Shown: positions 44,779 to 52,958, numbered from the stretch's first letter. The stretch: DNA of 64,000 bases from Stutzerimonas sp. S1 (GCF_025966695.1 NZ_JAOEIY010000004.1:191706-255705); one strand, 5' to 3'. The notes: a model not told the origin generated them from the sequence alone. Numbers and translations are program-made.

Positions 44779-45582
44779 ATGAAAATATTTCTATTTATTC
44801 TTGGCTTCATTGCACGCCTAGCAATAATTGGCATACCACTCTTCATATTCAACAAATACAAAGAAACATTCATTCTACCTTTTGAAAGCTGGCCTTCCGA
44901 CGTCATGCTTTATGCCGCACTATCATTAGCACTTTTAATCGCAGCCGACTACATAAAAGATGCCGTAAAAAACCACAAAACGAAGAAAGCTTTTAACCCA
45001 CTTCAACGCGCATCTCGCGAAACCGGCGCAACCGTTACAACGCTCCTACAGCATGGACGTTTCGAGAGTAAGGATTGCAGTCAAGCAATTGAGTCCGCGC
45101 TCAGGCAAATAGAAACCATCGTTGAAGTATCCTTGGGGAAAAGCAGACACGAAGGCCATGAAATAAGCGCCAACTGTATGATCCACCGAACCCAACGAAA
45201 AGTCGGACCTTCTCTCACTTTGACACACTGGGGAACACGTCTAGCTGGAAGAGAGCCAATCACCATAAAGCTTGGAAACAACCTTCCGGGGGCTCCAAAG
45301 GCCATCGAAGAAAACAAAATTCACTACATCAAAGACACACAAGCAAAAGAAATCTCTCAGTTTTTTTCCAACAAAAGCTACAAATCCATTTTGTCTATCC
45401 CGCTAACCGCCGGACCTAAAAAAATCGGCGTCATAAATATAGATTCAACAGAGGCTAACGCCTTTGGAAAGCTTGAAAATTTTAAAAAAGATATTCACCC
45501 TTTAATTCAACCTCAAATTGACACAATAAAAAAGCTTCTTCAGATAATCGAAATACCGGAACCCATACAAAAAGCTGCTTAA
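44779..45582 (+). CDS. A/T-rich two-helix membrane protein with a GAF-like domain
   Basis: A 267-residue protein of unknown role. Two hydrophobic helices (about 2-25 and 41-57) anchor it, and residues 70-255 look like a GAF-type sensor: predicted strand/helix alternation with KSILSIPLTAGPKKIGVINIDS (a typical GAF strand pair around 207-228) and an ending helix. Codon use is strikingly A/T-rich compared with both neighbours, so it was probably acquired. It lies between the nrdB terminator and the RAYT block, with only a weak ribosome site upstream. The GAF assignment is by pattern only; it could sense a nucleotide or redox signal at the membrane. Confidence 0.8.
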   Translation: MKIFLFILGFIARLAIIGIPLFIFNKYKETFILPFESWPSDVMLYAALSLALLIAADYIKDAVKNHKTKKAFNPLQRASRETGATVTTLLQHGRFESKDCSQAIESALRQIETIVEVSLGKSRHEGHEISANCMIHRTQRKVGPSLTLTHWGTRLAGREPITIKLGNNLPGAPKAIEENKIHYIKDTQAKEISQFFSNKSYKSILSIPLTAGPKKIGVINIDSTEANAFGKLENFKKDIHPLIQPQIDTIKKLLQIIEIPEPIQKAA

Positions 45583-45620
45583 AGGACTTCCAGCGAGTAG
45601 CGAGGTAGCCTGGAAGTGAC

Positions 45621-45655
45621 GCGTGGAAAAGGCTTCGCCGTTTTCCACCCTACGC
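45621..45655. repeat. REP palindrome, left outer element of RAYT copy 1
   Basis: GCGTGGAAAAGGCTTCGCCGTTTTCCACCCTACGC. The arms GTGGAAAA and TTTTCCAC pair around GGCTTCGCCG. Copies recur at 46299, 46598 and 47281 with almost the same sequence. Confidence 0.88.
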
Positions 45656-45691
45656 AACGTCGATGCGTCGGCGGTGTGGGCGGTTGAGATG

Positions 45692-45723
45692 GCGTAGGGT
45701 GGATAACGCTTTGCTTATCCACC
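45692..45723. repeat. REP palindrome, left inner element of RAYT copy 1
   Basis: GCGTAGGGTGGATAACG...GCTTATCCACC, 44 bases before the transposase ATG, in the opposite orientation to the outer element. The same element precedes copy 2 at 46674. Confidence 0.88.
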
Positions 45724-45766
45724 AATACGGACCTCCCGCCAACACAACGCTCAAGGATGAGCCGCC

Positions 45767-46273
45767 ATGTCCCGCTACCGCCGCGCCCAAGTGCCGGGCG
45801 CCACGTATTTCTTCACGGTCAATCTGCTCAACCGTCGCAGCGACCTGCTGGTCCGCCATGTCGACCTGCTCCGCGAGACGGTGCGAGCCACACGCTCACG
45901 CCATCCCTTCCACATCGACGCCTGGGTCGTTCTGCCCGACCACATGCATTGCGTCTGGACGCTACCGGACGGCGATGCTGACTTCGCCCTGCGCTGGAAA
46001 GTCATCAAGTTCGCTTTTGCCCGACGCCTACCAAAGACCGAGGTACTGACGGCAACCCAGCGCTCCCGCGGCGAACGAGGGATCTGGCAACGGCGCTACT
46101 GGGAGCATCTGATCCAGGATGAACGGGATTACCGGCATCACGTCGACTATGTGCATCGAAATCCGTTAAAGCACGGCTTGGTGGAGCGTGTCGCCTACTG
46201 GCCCTATTCGAGTTTTCATCGAGCCGTTGGAGCTGGGGTCTACCCAGTTGATTGGTGCGGTGATGAGCCATAG
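45767..46273 (+). CDS. REP-associated tyrosine transposase (RAYT), copy 1
   Basis: A 168-residue Y1-type HUH transposase that acts on REP hairpins. The HUH motif is HMHCVW (His59, His61), the WQRRYWEH block is at 107-114 and the catalytic tyrosine is Tyr128 in DYVHRNPLKHG, all intact. AAGGA lies ahead of the ATG. Framed by REPs at 45621, 45692 and 46299. It differs from copy 2 by eight substitutions in the first 167 residues and ends earlier (TAG). RAYT genes are usually single, vertically inherited; a tandem pair is unusual. Confidence 0.93.
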   Translation: MSRYRRAQVPGATYFFTVNLLNRRSDLLVRHVDLLRETVRATRSRHPFHIDAWVVLPDHMHCVWTLPDGDADFALRWKVIKFAFARRLPKTEVLTATQRSRGERGIWQRRYWEHLIQDERDYRHHVDYVHRNPLKHGLVERVAYWPYSSFHRAVGAGVYPVDWCGDEP

Positions 46274-46298
46274 GGATACGCAGGTGATCTGGAATGAC

Positions 46299-46331
46299 GC
46301 GTGGAAAAGGCTTCGCCGTTTTCCACCCTAC
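46299..46331. repeat. REP palindrome, right element of RAYT copy 1
   Basis: GCGTGGAAAAGGCTTCGCCG...CACCCTAC, same orientation as 45621. It lies 26 bases after the transposase stop. Confidence 0.88.
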
Positions 46332-46508
46332 ACTGCTACGCAACACCTCCACTCGGCCGTCTGACGGGGACGGACTTCGAGTCGCCCCGAGTGCTCTTTG
46401 GTTTTATTTGCTTCTTCTGCACGGACCGGCAGGCGACACCAACCGCCCCTTCAGGAGGGTGAGTGGAATCGCCGTGGAAGGGGTTGAGCGGCATGGATGC
46501 CGCGAGAG

Positions 46509-46538
46509 CCGCGATGGGCCAGGGATGGCCCTTCGCGG
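46509..46538. repeat. Hairpin in the spacer between the two RAYT genes
   Basis: CCGCGATGGGCCA pairs with TGGCCCTTCGCGG (one mismatch) around a four-base loop. The surrounding 46334-46597 segment is not REP and does not code convincingly; it may be an independent interspersed element. Confidence 0.55.
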
Positions 46539-46597
46539 CGTGCCCCTGGAATGGCGATGGAGCAAACGGACCCGGAGCGAGGTAGCCTGAAAGTGGC

Positions 46598-46630
46598 GCG
46601 TGGAAAAGGCTTCGCCGTTTTCCACCCTAC
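46598..46630. repeat. REP palindrome, left outer element of RAYT copy 2
   Basis: GCGTGGAAAAGGCTTCGCCG...CACCCTAC, preceded by AGCGAGGTAGCCTG as in copy 1 (45599). This marks the left edge of the duplicated unit. Confidence 0.88.
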
Positions 46631-46673
46631 CTCCGGCAACGTCGATGTGTCGGCGGTGTGGGCGGTTGAGATG

Positions 46674-46705
46674 GCGTAGGGTGGATAACGCTTTGCTTAT
46701 CCACC
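46674..46705. repeat. REP palindrome, left inner element of RAYT copy 2
   Basis: Identical in arms and centre to the element at 45692 and placed 44 bases before the copy 2 ATG. Confidence 0.88.
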
Positions 46706-46748
46706 GATACGGACCTCCCGCCAACACAACGCTCAAGGATGAGCCGCC

Positions 46749-47279
46749 ATGTCCCGCTACCGACGCGCCCAAGTGCCGGGCGCCACGTATTTCTTCACAG
46801 TCAATCTGCTCAACCGTCGCAGCGACCTGCTGGTCCGCCATATCGACCTGCTACGCGATACGGTGCGAGCCACACGCTTACGCCATCCCTTCCTTATCGA
46901 CGCCTGGGTCGTTCTGCCCAACCACATGCATTGCGTCTGGACGCTACCGGACGGCGATGCTGATTTCGCCCTGCGCTGGAAAGTCATCAAATTCGCTTTT
47001 GCCCGACGCCTACCAAAGACCGAGGTACTGACGGCAACCCAGCGCTCCCGCGGCGAACGCGGGATCTGGCAACGGCGCTATTGGGAACACCTGATTCAGG
47101 ATGAACGGGATTACCGGCATCACGTCGACTATGTGCATCGGAATCCGTTAAAGCACGGTTTGGTGGAGCGTGTCGTCGACTGGCCATATTCGAGTTTTCA
47201 TCGGGCAGTCGAAGCTGGGGTCTACCCGGTTGATTGGTGCGGTGATGAGGCGGAGGGATTCGCAGGGGATGCGGGCTGA
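46749..47279 (+). CDS. REP-associated tyrosine transposase (RAYT), copy 2
   Basis: A 176-residue transposase, near-identical to copy 1, with His59/His61, WQRRYWEH and Tyr128 intact. Differences include Ser44Leu, His49Leu, Asp58Asn directly before the HUH motif, and an eight-residue longer C-terminus (EGFAGDAG). Both copies appear functional. Upstream REPs and the AAGGA site are conserved, so the duplication covered the whole unit. The REP at 47281 follows the stop directly. Confidence 0.93.
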   Translation: MSRYRRAQVPGATYFFTVNLLNRRSDLLVRHIDLLRDTVRATRLRHPFLIDAWVVLPNHMHCVWTLPDGDADFALRWKVIKFAFARRLPKTEVLTATQRSRGERGIWQRRYWEHLIQDERDYRHHVDYVHRNPLKHGLVERVVDWPYSSFHRAVEAGVYPVDWCGDEAEGFAGDAG

Positions 47280-47280
47280 C

Positions 47281-47314
47281 GCGTGGAAAAGGCTTCGCCG
47301 TTTTCCACCCTACG
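47281..47314. repeat. REP palindrome, right element of RAYT copy 2
   Basis: GCGTGGAAAAGGCTTCGCCG...CACCCTACG directly after the stop of copy 2 and 11 bases before the convergent LysR gene's stop. Confidence 0.88.
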
Positions 47315-47324
47315 CTGTGGCGAA

Positions 47325-48230
47325 CTAGCCAGTCAGCTCACACAACCCACCCGGCACAGCCATCACCCACTCCCTCACCGCCCGAATCGTCGGGTCATCC
47401 CGGCGGCTCTCCGGGTATACGAGGTGAAACGGCTTGCCCTCCAGTTCCGGCCCGAATGGCTGTACCAGCCGCCCTTCCCTCAGTTCGTCCTCGATCAGCT
47501 GTCGACTCATCAGCGCCACACCCTGCGCGCCGATGGCCGCGGAGATGGCGTGGGTTTCGTCGGAGAAGACCAGCCCGGCGCTGACGTCCAGTCCCGGCAC
47601 GTTGGCGAGCTTCTGCCACGCAGCCCAATCGCGCGGAGACGAAACGGCGGCTTGCGCGCGAAAGTGAATCAACGAGTGCTTGGGCAGGTCCGCCGCAGAA
47701 TGCAAACCAAGCAGCGGGCTGCAGGCCGGGACGAAGGTGTTGTCGAACAGCTTTTCCGCCACCAGCCCCGACCAGCGACCGTCACCGTAGCGGATGGCGA
47801 TATCTGCCGTGACACCATCCAGCGCCACCGGCTCGTGGGAGGTATGGAAGCGCAGGTCGATATCCGGATGCGAATCGCGCAGCAGGCAGACCCAAGGCAC
47901 CAGCCAGCGTACGGCGATGGCCGGCGTAGTGCTGAGCGTGATCGCCTGGCGACAGGGCTTCGCGCTCAGGCGTTCGACCGAGGCGCTGATGCTGTCGAAT
48001 GCCGTCTCCAACGTCTGTTGCAGCTCCCGCCCTTGGTCGGTCAGCTCCAGCTTGCGCGGTTTGCGCAGGAACAGCGCCACACCGAGGGATTCCTCCAGCG
48101 AACGAATCTGGTGGCTGATCGCCGTGGCGGTGACGGACAGCTCTTCCGCGGCCTGCTTGGCACTTTCGTGGCGGGCGGCCGCTTCGAAGGCGCGCAAGGC
48201 GGAAAGTGAGGGTAACCAACGGTGCGCCAT
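47325..48230 (-). CDS. LysR-family regulator (GcvA-like), divergent from azoR
   Basis: A 301-residue regulator of the GcvA/AmpR branch. The N-terminal helix-turn-helix SALRAFEAAARHESAKQAAEELSVT is followed by the effector domain with RWLVPWVCLLRDSHPDIDLR and IAIRYGDGRW. It is divergent from the azoreductase gene with 117 bases between, so it probably controls it. No obvious operator dyad was picked out. Full length. Confidence 0.92.
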   Translation of the reverse strand: MAHRWLPSLSALRAFEAAARHESAKQAAEELSVTATAISHQIRSLEESLGVALFLRKPRKLELTDQGRELQQTLETAFDSISASVERLSAKPCRQAITLSTTPAIAVRWLVPWVCLLRDSHPDIDLRFHTSHEPVALDGVTADIAIRYGDGRWSGLVAEKLFDNTFVPACSPLLGLHSAADLPKHSLIHFRAQAAVSSPRDWAAWQKLANVPGLDVSAGLVFSDETHAISAAIGAQGVALMSRQLIEDELREGRLVQPFGPELEGKPFHLVYPESRRDDPTIRAVREWVMAVPGGLCELTG

Positions 48231-48347
48231 GGCTGAGTTTTCCTCATCTGTATCTGGAAGAAATCGTCGTTTGTCGCCTGTAGAGCCTAACCCTAGGCTG
48301 ACTCTGCCGCGAATGACAGATGAATTCTTTTACAGAGGAGATTCGCC

Positions 48348-49073
48348 ATGACGCACCTTCTGCACCTCGATGCCAGCGCCCGCCCCGGCCTTGCCGGCAA
48401 GGACGAACACGGCTCGCACAGCCGCCACCTCAGCCAGCGCTTCGTCAGCCAATGGCTGGCCGGTCGCCCGCAGGATGGCGTGACCTACCGGGACATCGGC
48501 CAGAACCCACCGTCCTTCGTCAGCCATGACTGGATCGCCTCGGCCTTCACGCCAGAGGAGCGCCGGGAGCCGTGGATGAATGACGCGCTGGCCGAAAGCG
48601 ACACCCTGGTGGATGAACTACTGGCCGCCGATCTGCTGGTCATCGGCACGCCCCTCTATAACTTCGGCATGCCGGCGGCGCTCAAGGCCTGGGTCGATCA
48701 GGTGGTGCGCCTGAACCGCACAGTCGGGATGGACGAGAGCAATCCGCTCGATCCCTACGTGCCCATGCTGGCGGAACGGGAACGGCACGCGGTCATCCTC
48801 ACCGCCCGAGGCGGCATCGGCTTCAACCCGGGCGAGGCGATGGCGCACATGAACCATCTGGAGCCGAATCTGGCGACGGCGCTGGGTTTCATCGGCATCA
48901 CCCGCATCCATCAGATCGCCATCGAAGGTCAGGAGATCGGCGGCGAGCTGCTGGCCAATTCGGTGGCCGAGGCGCTGCGTCAGGTGGATGCGCTGGTGGC
49001 GCGGCTGCAGGCGACTGTGACAGCACCCACTCCCCGCACGCAGCAGAGGCAGGCCGAGCCCGATCCGGTGTGA
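48348..49073 (+). CDS. azoR: FMN-dependent NADH-azoreductase
   Basis: A 241-residue flavodoxin-fold quinone/azo reductase. The FMN-phosphate segment near DASARPG, the flavin-ring segment PLYNFGMPAALKAWVDQV and the TARGGIG loop are typical of AzoR. It reduces quinones and azo compounds with NADH in the cytoplasm and protects against electrophile stress. It is longer than E. coli AzoR by an insert around 65-85 and a C-terminal tail (PTPRTQQRQ). Divergent from the LysR gene; AGGAG is nine bases upstream. Confidence 0.9.
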   Translation: MTHLLHLDASARPGLAGKDEHGSHSRHLSQRFVSQWLAGRPQDGVTYRDIGQNPPSFVSHDWIASAFTPEERREPWMNDALAESDTLVDELLAADLLVIGTPLYNFGMPAALKAWVDQVVRLNRTVGMDESNPLDPYVPMLAERERHAVILTARGGIGFNPGEAMAHMNHLEPNLATALGFIGITRIHQIAIEGQEIGGELLANSVAEALRQVDALVARLQATVTAPTPRTQQRQAEPDPV

Positions 49074-49083
49074 TGCGAGCCGG

Positions 49084-49114
49084 GCGTGGAAAACGCCCGG
49101 TTTTCCACGCTACC
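49084..49114. repeat. Degenerate REP-like palindrome after azoR
   Basis: GCGTGGAAAACGCCCGGTTTTCCACGCTACC keeps the GTGGAAAA/TTTTCCAC arms but has a changed centre and lacks the CCACCCTAC end. Probably an aged member of the family. Confidence 0.6.
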
Positions 49115-49153
49115 CTCCATGGCCTGATACCCGGGCGAGACAGCGGAGCGAGC

Positions 49154-49501
49154 ATGGCTACCGATAGAGATTTCATGCTGTACGTGGCGGAGCAGATAGG
49201 CCTGGGCAGCCGGCTGACGTACAGGAAGATGTTCGGCGAGTACGCCCTTTATCTGGATGAAAAGGTCGTCGCGTTCGTCTGCGACAACAGCCTGTTCATC
49301 AAGCCTTCGCCGGCGGCCGCGACGCTTGCGCCGGATCTGCCGCAAGCCCCGCCCTATCCCGGCGCGAAGAACTATCCGCTGGCCGACGAACTGCTGGACG
49401 ATGCCGACGAACTCCGCCGCCTGGTGATCGAAACGGCGCGGCTCATGCCGGTGCCGGCGCCGCGCAAACTGAGGAAGAAGAAGCCAGACGCAGCGACATG
49501 A
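49154..49501 (+). CDS. TfoX/Sxy N-terminal domain protein
   Basis: A 115-residue protein of the TfoX N-terminal family: YRKMFGEYALYLDEKVVAFVCDNSLFIK is the diagnostic segment. In competent gammaproteobacteria TfoX co-activates competence genes; in Pseudomonas these single-domain relatives are unstudied. Its tail is Lys-rich (APRKLRKKKP). Start 49154 begins right before the domain and has GGAG upstream; the longer frame is not supported. Confidence 0.88.
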   Translation: MATDRDFMLYVAEQIGLGSRLTYRKMFGEYALYLDEKVVAFVCDNSLFIKPSPAAATLAPDLPQAPPYPGAKNYPLADELLDDADELRRLVIETARLMPVPAPRKLRKKKPDAAT

Positions 49502-49599
49502 GTTTCCAACAGGGCGGGCTCTTCATCTCCCCTGCCCTCGCCCGTGGTACACCGCCCGGTACAATGCCGCCATTTTCCGTACCGCCCCGGAGCACCGCC

Positions 49600-50295
49600 A
49601 TGTTCACCCTCGCCCATCTCGACACCCCGCCGCCGGAATCGCTGAAAAGTCAGCTGTTGCAGATGGTGGTGGACTACCTCGGCGACATCAGCCCCGTCTC
49701 GCTCACGCCGAGCAACCCGCTGTATCAGCTGTACCAGTACGTGGTGGGTTTCGAGGTGCACCGCTACCTGGACAGCATGGACGGTGCGCAAGCCGGCAAG
49801 CCCGAGCTGATCATGGCGCTGGATGCCGACGACCCGGCAACCCTGCTCGGTTTCGCGCTGTACCTGCCGTATATGGACGATCCCGAAGCCTGTGCGCTGG
49901 TTTATCTGGCCGTGCAGGCCGAGCATCGTCGGCAGGGCATCGGCCGGGCCATGGTCGCATCGATGGTGACGCGCTATCCCCACGCCGAGGTGGCCTGCGT
50001 GGCCGGCAAGGTGCCGTACTTCGAGGCGCTGGGCTTCCTGCCGTTGGCGGCGCGTGGCCCGCAGGTGGTGATGAACACCCGCAGCCAGGCATCCCACGGT
50101 GTGGTGGCGGTGCAGGATCTGGAGCCGATCTTCCAGTCCAAGGAAGTCCGGCAGATCTACAACTACCTGGTGCAGCAGAACGGCCGCAAGGCGATGAGCG
50201 AGGCGGAGAAACAGCGTGACCGCCTGCTCGATCAGCTGGCACAGCAGGCGCTCCATTTGGTCGAGAGAGACTCGTTAGCCAAACGCTTGCACTAG
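49600..50295 (+). CDS. GNAT-family N-acetyltransferase
   Basis: A 231-residue acetyltransferase. The acetyl-CoA binding motif A is QAEHRRQGIGRAM near 108-120, preceded by ALVYLAV and followed by VPYFEALGFLPL (motif B). A C-terminal helical extension of about 70 residues is not part of the fold. Substrate unknown. Start 49600 has CGGAG eight bases upstream. Confidence 0.88.
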   Translation: MFTLAHLDTPPPESLKSQLLQMVVDYLGDISPVSLTPSNPLYQLYQYVVGFEVHRYLDSMDGAQAGKPELIMALDADDPATLLGFALYLPYMDDPEACALVYLAVQAEHRRQGIGRAMVASMVTRYPHAEVACVAGKVPYFEALGFLPLAARGPQVVMNTRSQASHGVVAVQDLEPIFQSKEVRQIYNYLVQQNGRKAMSEAEKQRDRLLDQLAQQALHLVERDSLAKRLH

Positions 50296-50501
50296 CCGTT
50301 ACCAGGGTCATAACAGGCAAGATCGACCTTGGCCAGGCAACCGTTCCGCCGCACAGCACCGCCACGCGCACTCCATTAGCGTGACTCCTATCACTAAAAC
50401 CGCTTACCAGAACGCGCTCGATGATGCCGAGGGTTACCGACTAGGTGATGTCACTTTAATATCGCCCGGCAATTCGCCTTAACACTCAGGAACGAGTATT
50501 C

Positions 50502-50945
50502 ATGTTCAAGCATTTCATGATGAGCGCCGCGGCGCTGAGCTTTGCCATTTTGACCGGCTGCGCATCGGTTCCAATGGAATCTCCCGAAAAGGACCAAGCA
50601 TATAAGACTTTCCCGGCACCGCCGCAGGATCAAGCCGGACTGTACATCTTCCGCGACTCCATGCTTGGAGCCGCTCTGAAGAAATCGGTGAAGATCGACG
50701 GTGAGGTCATCGGCGAAACGGCAGCGAACACCTACTTCTACCGTCTCGTCACGCCTGGGAAGCACACCCTGGCGACCGAGTCCGAGTTCAGCGACAACCT
50801 CATCGAACTGGACGCCATAGCTGGCAAGAACCATTACGTGCGTCAGTCGATCAAGATGGGCGTGTTCGTGGGTGGTGCGAAGCTGACCGAAGTAACGGAA
50901 AGCGAAGGCCAGCAAGCTGTAGCGAAAACCGAACTGGCACGCTAA
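50502..50945 (+). CDS. DUF2846-type lipoprotein
   Basis: A 147-residue lipoprotein with lipobox LTGC (Cys20) after a 19-residue signal. Mature residues 45-130 match DUF2846: LYIFRDSMLGAALKKSVKIDGEVIGE and PGKHTLATESEFSDN. The residue after Cys is Ala, so outer-membrane sorting is expected. Function unknown. AGGAAC precedes the ATG and a terminator follows. Confidence 0.88.
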   Translation: MFKHFMMSAAALSFAILTGCASVPMESPEKDQAYKTFPAPPQDQAGLYIFRDSMLGAALKKSVKIDGEVIGETAANTYFYRLVTPGKHTLATESEFSDNLIELDAIAGKNHYVRQSIKMGVFVGGAKLTEVTESEGQQAVAKTELAR

Positions 50946-50971
50946 CGCTGCGGACAAACCGTCGCCCAAGC

Positions 50972-50999
50972 AAAGCCTCGCAACCGCGGGGCTTTTTTC
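50972..50999 (+). terminator. Rho-independent terminator after the DUF2846 lipoprotein
   Basis: A nine-pair stem (AAGCCTCGC / GCGGGGCTT, one G-T pair) with loop AACC and six T. Confidence 0.85.
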
Positions 51000-51045
51000 T
51001 GCCCGGTTCTAGCTGCGTAATGAATCAATCAGCTTGACGATCCGC

Positions 51046-51789
51046 TCAGTTCTTCACACAGGCGAAGATAGCGTTCCCGGATGCCTGGTCCCAGGGAACG
51101 ATCTTCTCGTAGTCATGCTCGAGCACATGCACTTCAAAGTACGGCTGCAGCAGTTCGATCAGCTCGGCGAAGCTCACCGCCACCATCGCATGCTCGTCGT
51201 GCCAGACCTGGCTTTCACCCGCGACGGTTCTCTCGATGCGCAGCCGCAGCGCCTGGTGCGCGCCGGCACCCGGGTAGTTCCAGCCCGAGCTGAAGCTGAA
51301 CAGGCCGTCCGCGTGGCTGGCGCTGTGGGAGACGAATGAAGCGTTGTCGATCCGACGCTTGTCCACCGCGTTGAAGCAGAACAGCCCGCCTGCCGCAAGG
51401 GCGCCATGCGCGCTGGCGATACAGCTCCTCAGCCGCTCGATAGTGCCGCTGTAATGGATGGAATAGAGGAAACAGGTGATCAGGTCGGCAGGCTGCTCGA
51501 CTGCAAAGCCACACATGTCCTGCAACGAAAACCGGGCTTCCGGGCAGCGAATGGCCGCTCTGTCGAGCATGGGCTGGTTGATGTCGAGGCCGCTGCTTTC
51601 ATAGCCCGCATCGATGAAATGACGCACGTGCGGCCCGGTCCCGCAGGCGAGATCCAGATGCCGGTTGCCGGCATTGCCGAACAGCTGCTGCAGACGATGG
51701 ACGCAGTGGCTTTGCGCGCCGTAGTCGATATCGGCGCACATGAGATCGTAGTAACCCGACAAGTCGGTATAGAGAGCATCGCCGGGCAT
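51046..51789 (-). CDS. Class I SAM-dependent methyltransferase
   Basis: A 247-residue methyltransferase. The SAM-binding glycine loop is HLDLACGTGPH at 44-54, the acidic ribose-binding residue is in SGLDINQPML, and LFCFNAVD is the following strand. Substrate cannot be inferred. It is a single gene, divergent from the RNA methyltransferase gene. Confidence 0.85.
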   Translation of the reverse strand: MPGDALYTDLSGYYDLMCADIDYGAQSHCVHRLQQLFGNAGNRHLDLACGTGPHVRHFIDAGYESSGLDINQPMLDRAAIRCPEARFSLQDMCGFAVEQPADLITCFLYSIHYSGTIERLRSCIASAHGALAAGGLFCFNAVDKRRIDNASFVSHSASHADGLFSFSSGWNYPGAGAHQALRLRIERTVAGESQVWHDEHAMVAVSFAELIELLQPYFEVHVLEHDYEKIVPWDQASGNAIFACVKN

Positions 51790-51945
51790 GGTGACCTGAT
51801 GTGTTAGCGGGAGCGTTTGGGGCGCGCATCATATCCCGGCGACAGGGAAATCGCCTGGCAATCGCGCGGTCGAGACCTGACGCTTTTCCACCCGGAGTAC
51901 ACCAGTCGCCCCTTATACTCGCGGCTTTTCGCGCGAGTCCCTTCT

Positions 51946-52413
51946 GTGAGCAACAAACGCTATGCCTGCATCGGCCTGAGCAACCCGAAATCACCGTCCA
52001 ACGTGGGCGCAATCATGCGTGCGGCCGGCTGCTATGGCGCGGCCTCGGTGTTCTACACCGGCACCCGTTACGACCGGGCCAAGGACTTCGTCACCGATAC
52101 CAAGAAAGTCCATCAGGACATTCCGCTGATCAACATCGACGACCTGCGCAAGATCCTCCCGCTCGGCTGCGTGCCAGTGGCCGTGGAGCTGGTCGACGGC
52201 GCCCGCGCCCTGCCCCAGTACACCCATCCGGATCGCGCGCTGTATATCTTCGGTGCCGAGGACGGCTCACTGAGCAAGGAGATCCGCGACTGGTGCGAAG
52301 ACGTGGTCTACATCCCCACCAATGGCTGCATGAATCTCGCGGCCACGGTCAATGTGGTGCTCTACGACCGTCTGGCCAAAGGCAACAATACCCGCTCGGG
52401 ACCGCAGTTCTGA
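51946..52413 (+). CDS. SpoU/TrmH-family RNA methyltransferase
   Basis: A 155-residue knotted (SPOUT) methyltransferase, methylating a tRNA or rRNA ribose. Motif 1 is NPKSPSNVGAIMRAAGC, motif 2 IFGAEDGSLSKE and motif 3 IPTNGCMNLAATVNVVLYD. The start is GTG at 51946 (VSNKRYACIGL), the conserved beginning of Pseudomonas homologues; the upstream ATG at 51817 would add an unrelated extension. The target may be position 34 of tRNA as in TrmL, but motif spacing differs, so no symbol is given. Confidence 0.88.
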   Translation: MSNKRYACIGLSNPKSPSNVGAIMRAAGCYGAASVFYTGTRYDRAKDFVTDTKKVHQDIPLINIDDLRKILPLGCVPVAVELVDGARALPQYTHPDRALYIFGAEDGSLSKEIRDWCEDVVYIPTNGCMNLAATVNVVLYDRLAKGNNTRSGPQF

Positions 52414-52521
52414 TTCACGAGGTGGTGATTCGCGGCGCGGCAGCCGAACGGCCGCTGTAAAGGCCTCGCCGCTTTCCACGCGACAGCGTGCTCGACGCAC
52501 GCCGTGCCCTGAACGCCGACC

Positions 52522-52770
52522 TCAGCGGCAGTTGCCGGCGCAGCCGCCGCGTGCGCAGGCCGGTGCCTCGGGGTTCTTCAGCACCCGGCTATTCACCACC
52601 CCGGCGGCACTCATCAGCTTGGTCACCGGCGCATCGTCCGGAATCGACGCATCTTCGGCCAGCGCACAGGCCGCTCGCAATTCACCCCAAGTCTTGGGGC
52701 GCAGCGCCATCGCATGGCGAACCTCGTAAACCTGGCCATTGGCTTCGCAGCGATAGTCATAAGTCGGCAT
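52522..52770 (-). CDS. FmdB-like small protein with a degenerate zinc ribbon
   Basis: An 82-residue protein starting MPTYDYRCEANGQVYEV, the opening of FmdB-type zinc ribbons. The usual CxxC is reduced to CEAN (second Cys lost) and the second pair is not evident, but the C-terminus has CARGGCAGNC, which could provide metal ligands. GGGAGGA precedes ATG 52770. Function unknown. It lies after a degenerate REP-like stretch at 52450-52495. Confidence 0.78.
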   Translation of the reverse strand: MPTYDYRCEANGQVYEVRHAMALRPKTWGELRAACALAEDASIPDDAPVTKLMSAAGVVNSRVLKNPEAPACARGGCAGNCR

Positions 52771-52958
52771 GGTTATTCCTCCCTGGGTTGCGCTATGGCG
52801 GAGTCGTAAGCGCACGCATGCTGAACGAGCATCGCGCGGCGCGATTGTACGAGCAAACACGCCGCGTGCTTATCCTCACGCTGGGCGTGGGCTCCGCCGG
52901 CGGCGTTCGTCGCATCCAAGGTTTTCAGCGGGCCGGGGAATTAACGCTGGCCCCGACT

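Noticed and set aside
46294-46590. 98-residue open frame across the REP and spacer between the RAYTs
   Set aside because: It begins in a REP palindrome and has no ribosome site or recognisable protein sequence.
45583-47324. CRISPR array suggested by regularly spaced similar repeats
   Set aside because: The repeats are palindromic REPs in alternating orientation with uneven gaps and genes between; no spacers or cas genes.
51890-52500. Further REP-like CTTTTCCACCC and CGCTTTCCACGC traces
   Set aside because: Only single arms without a matching partner; too degenerate to list as elements.
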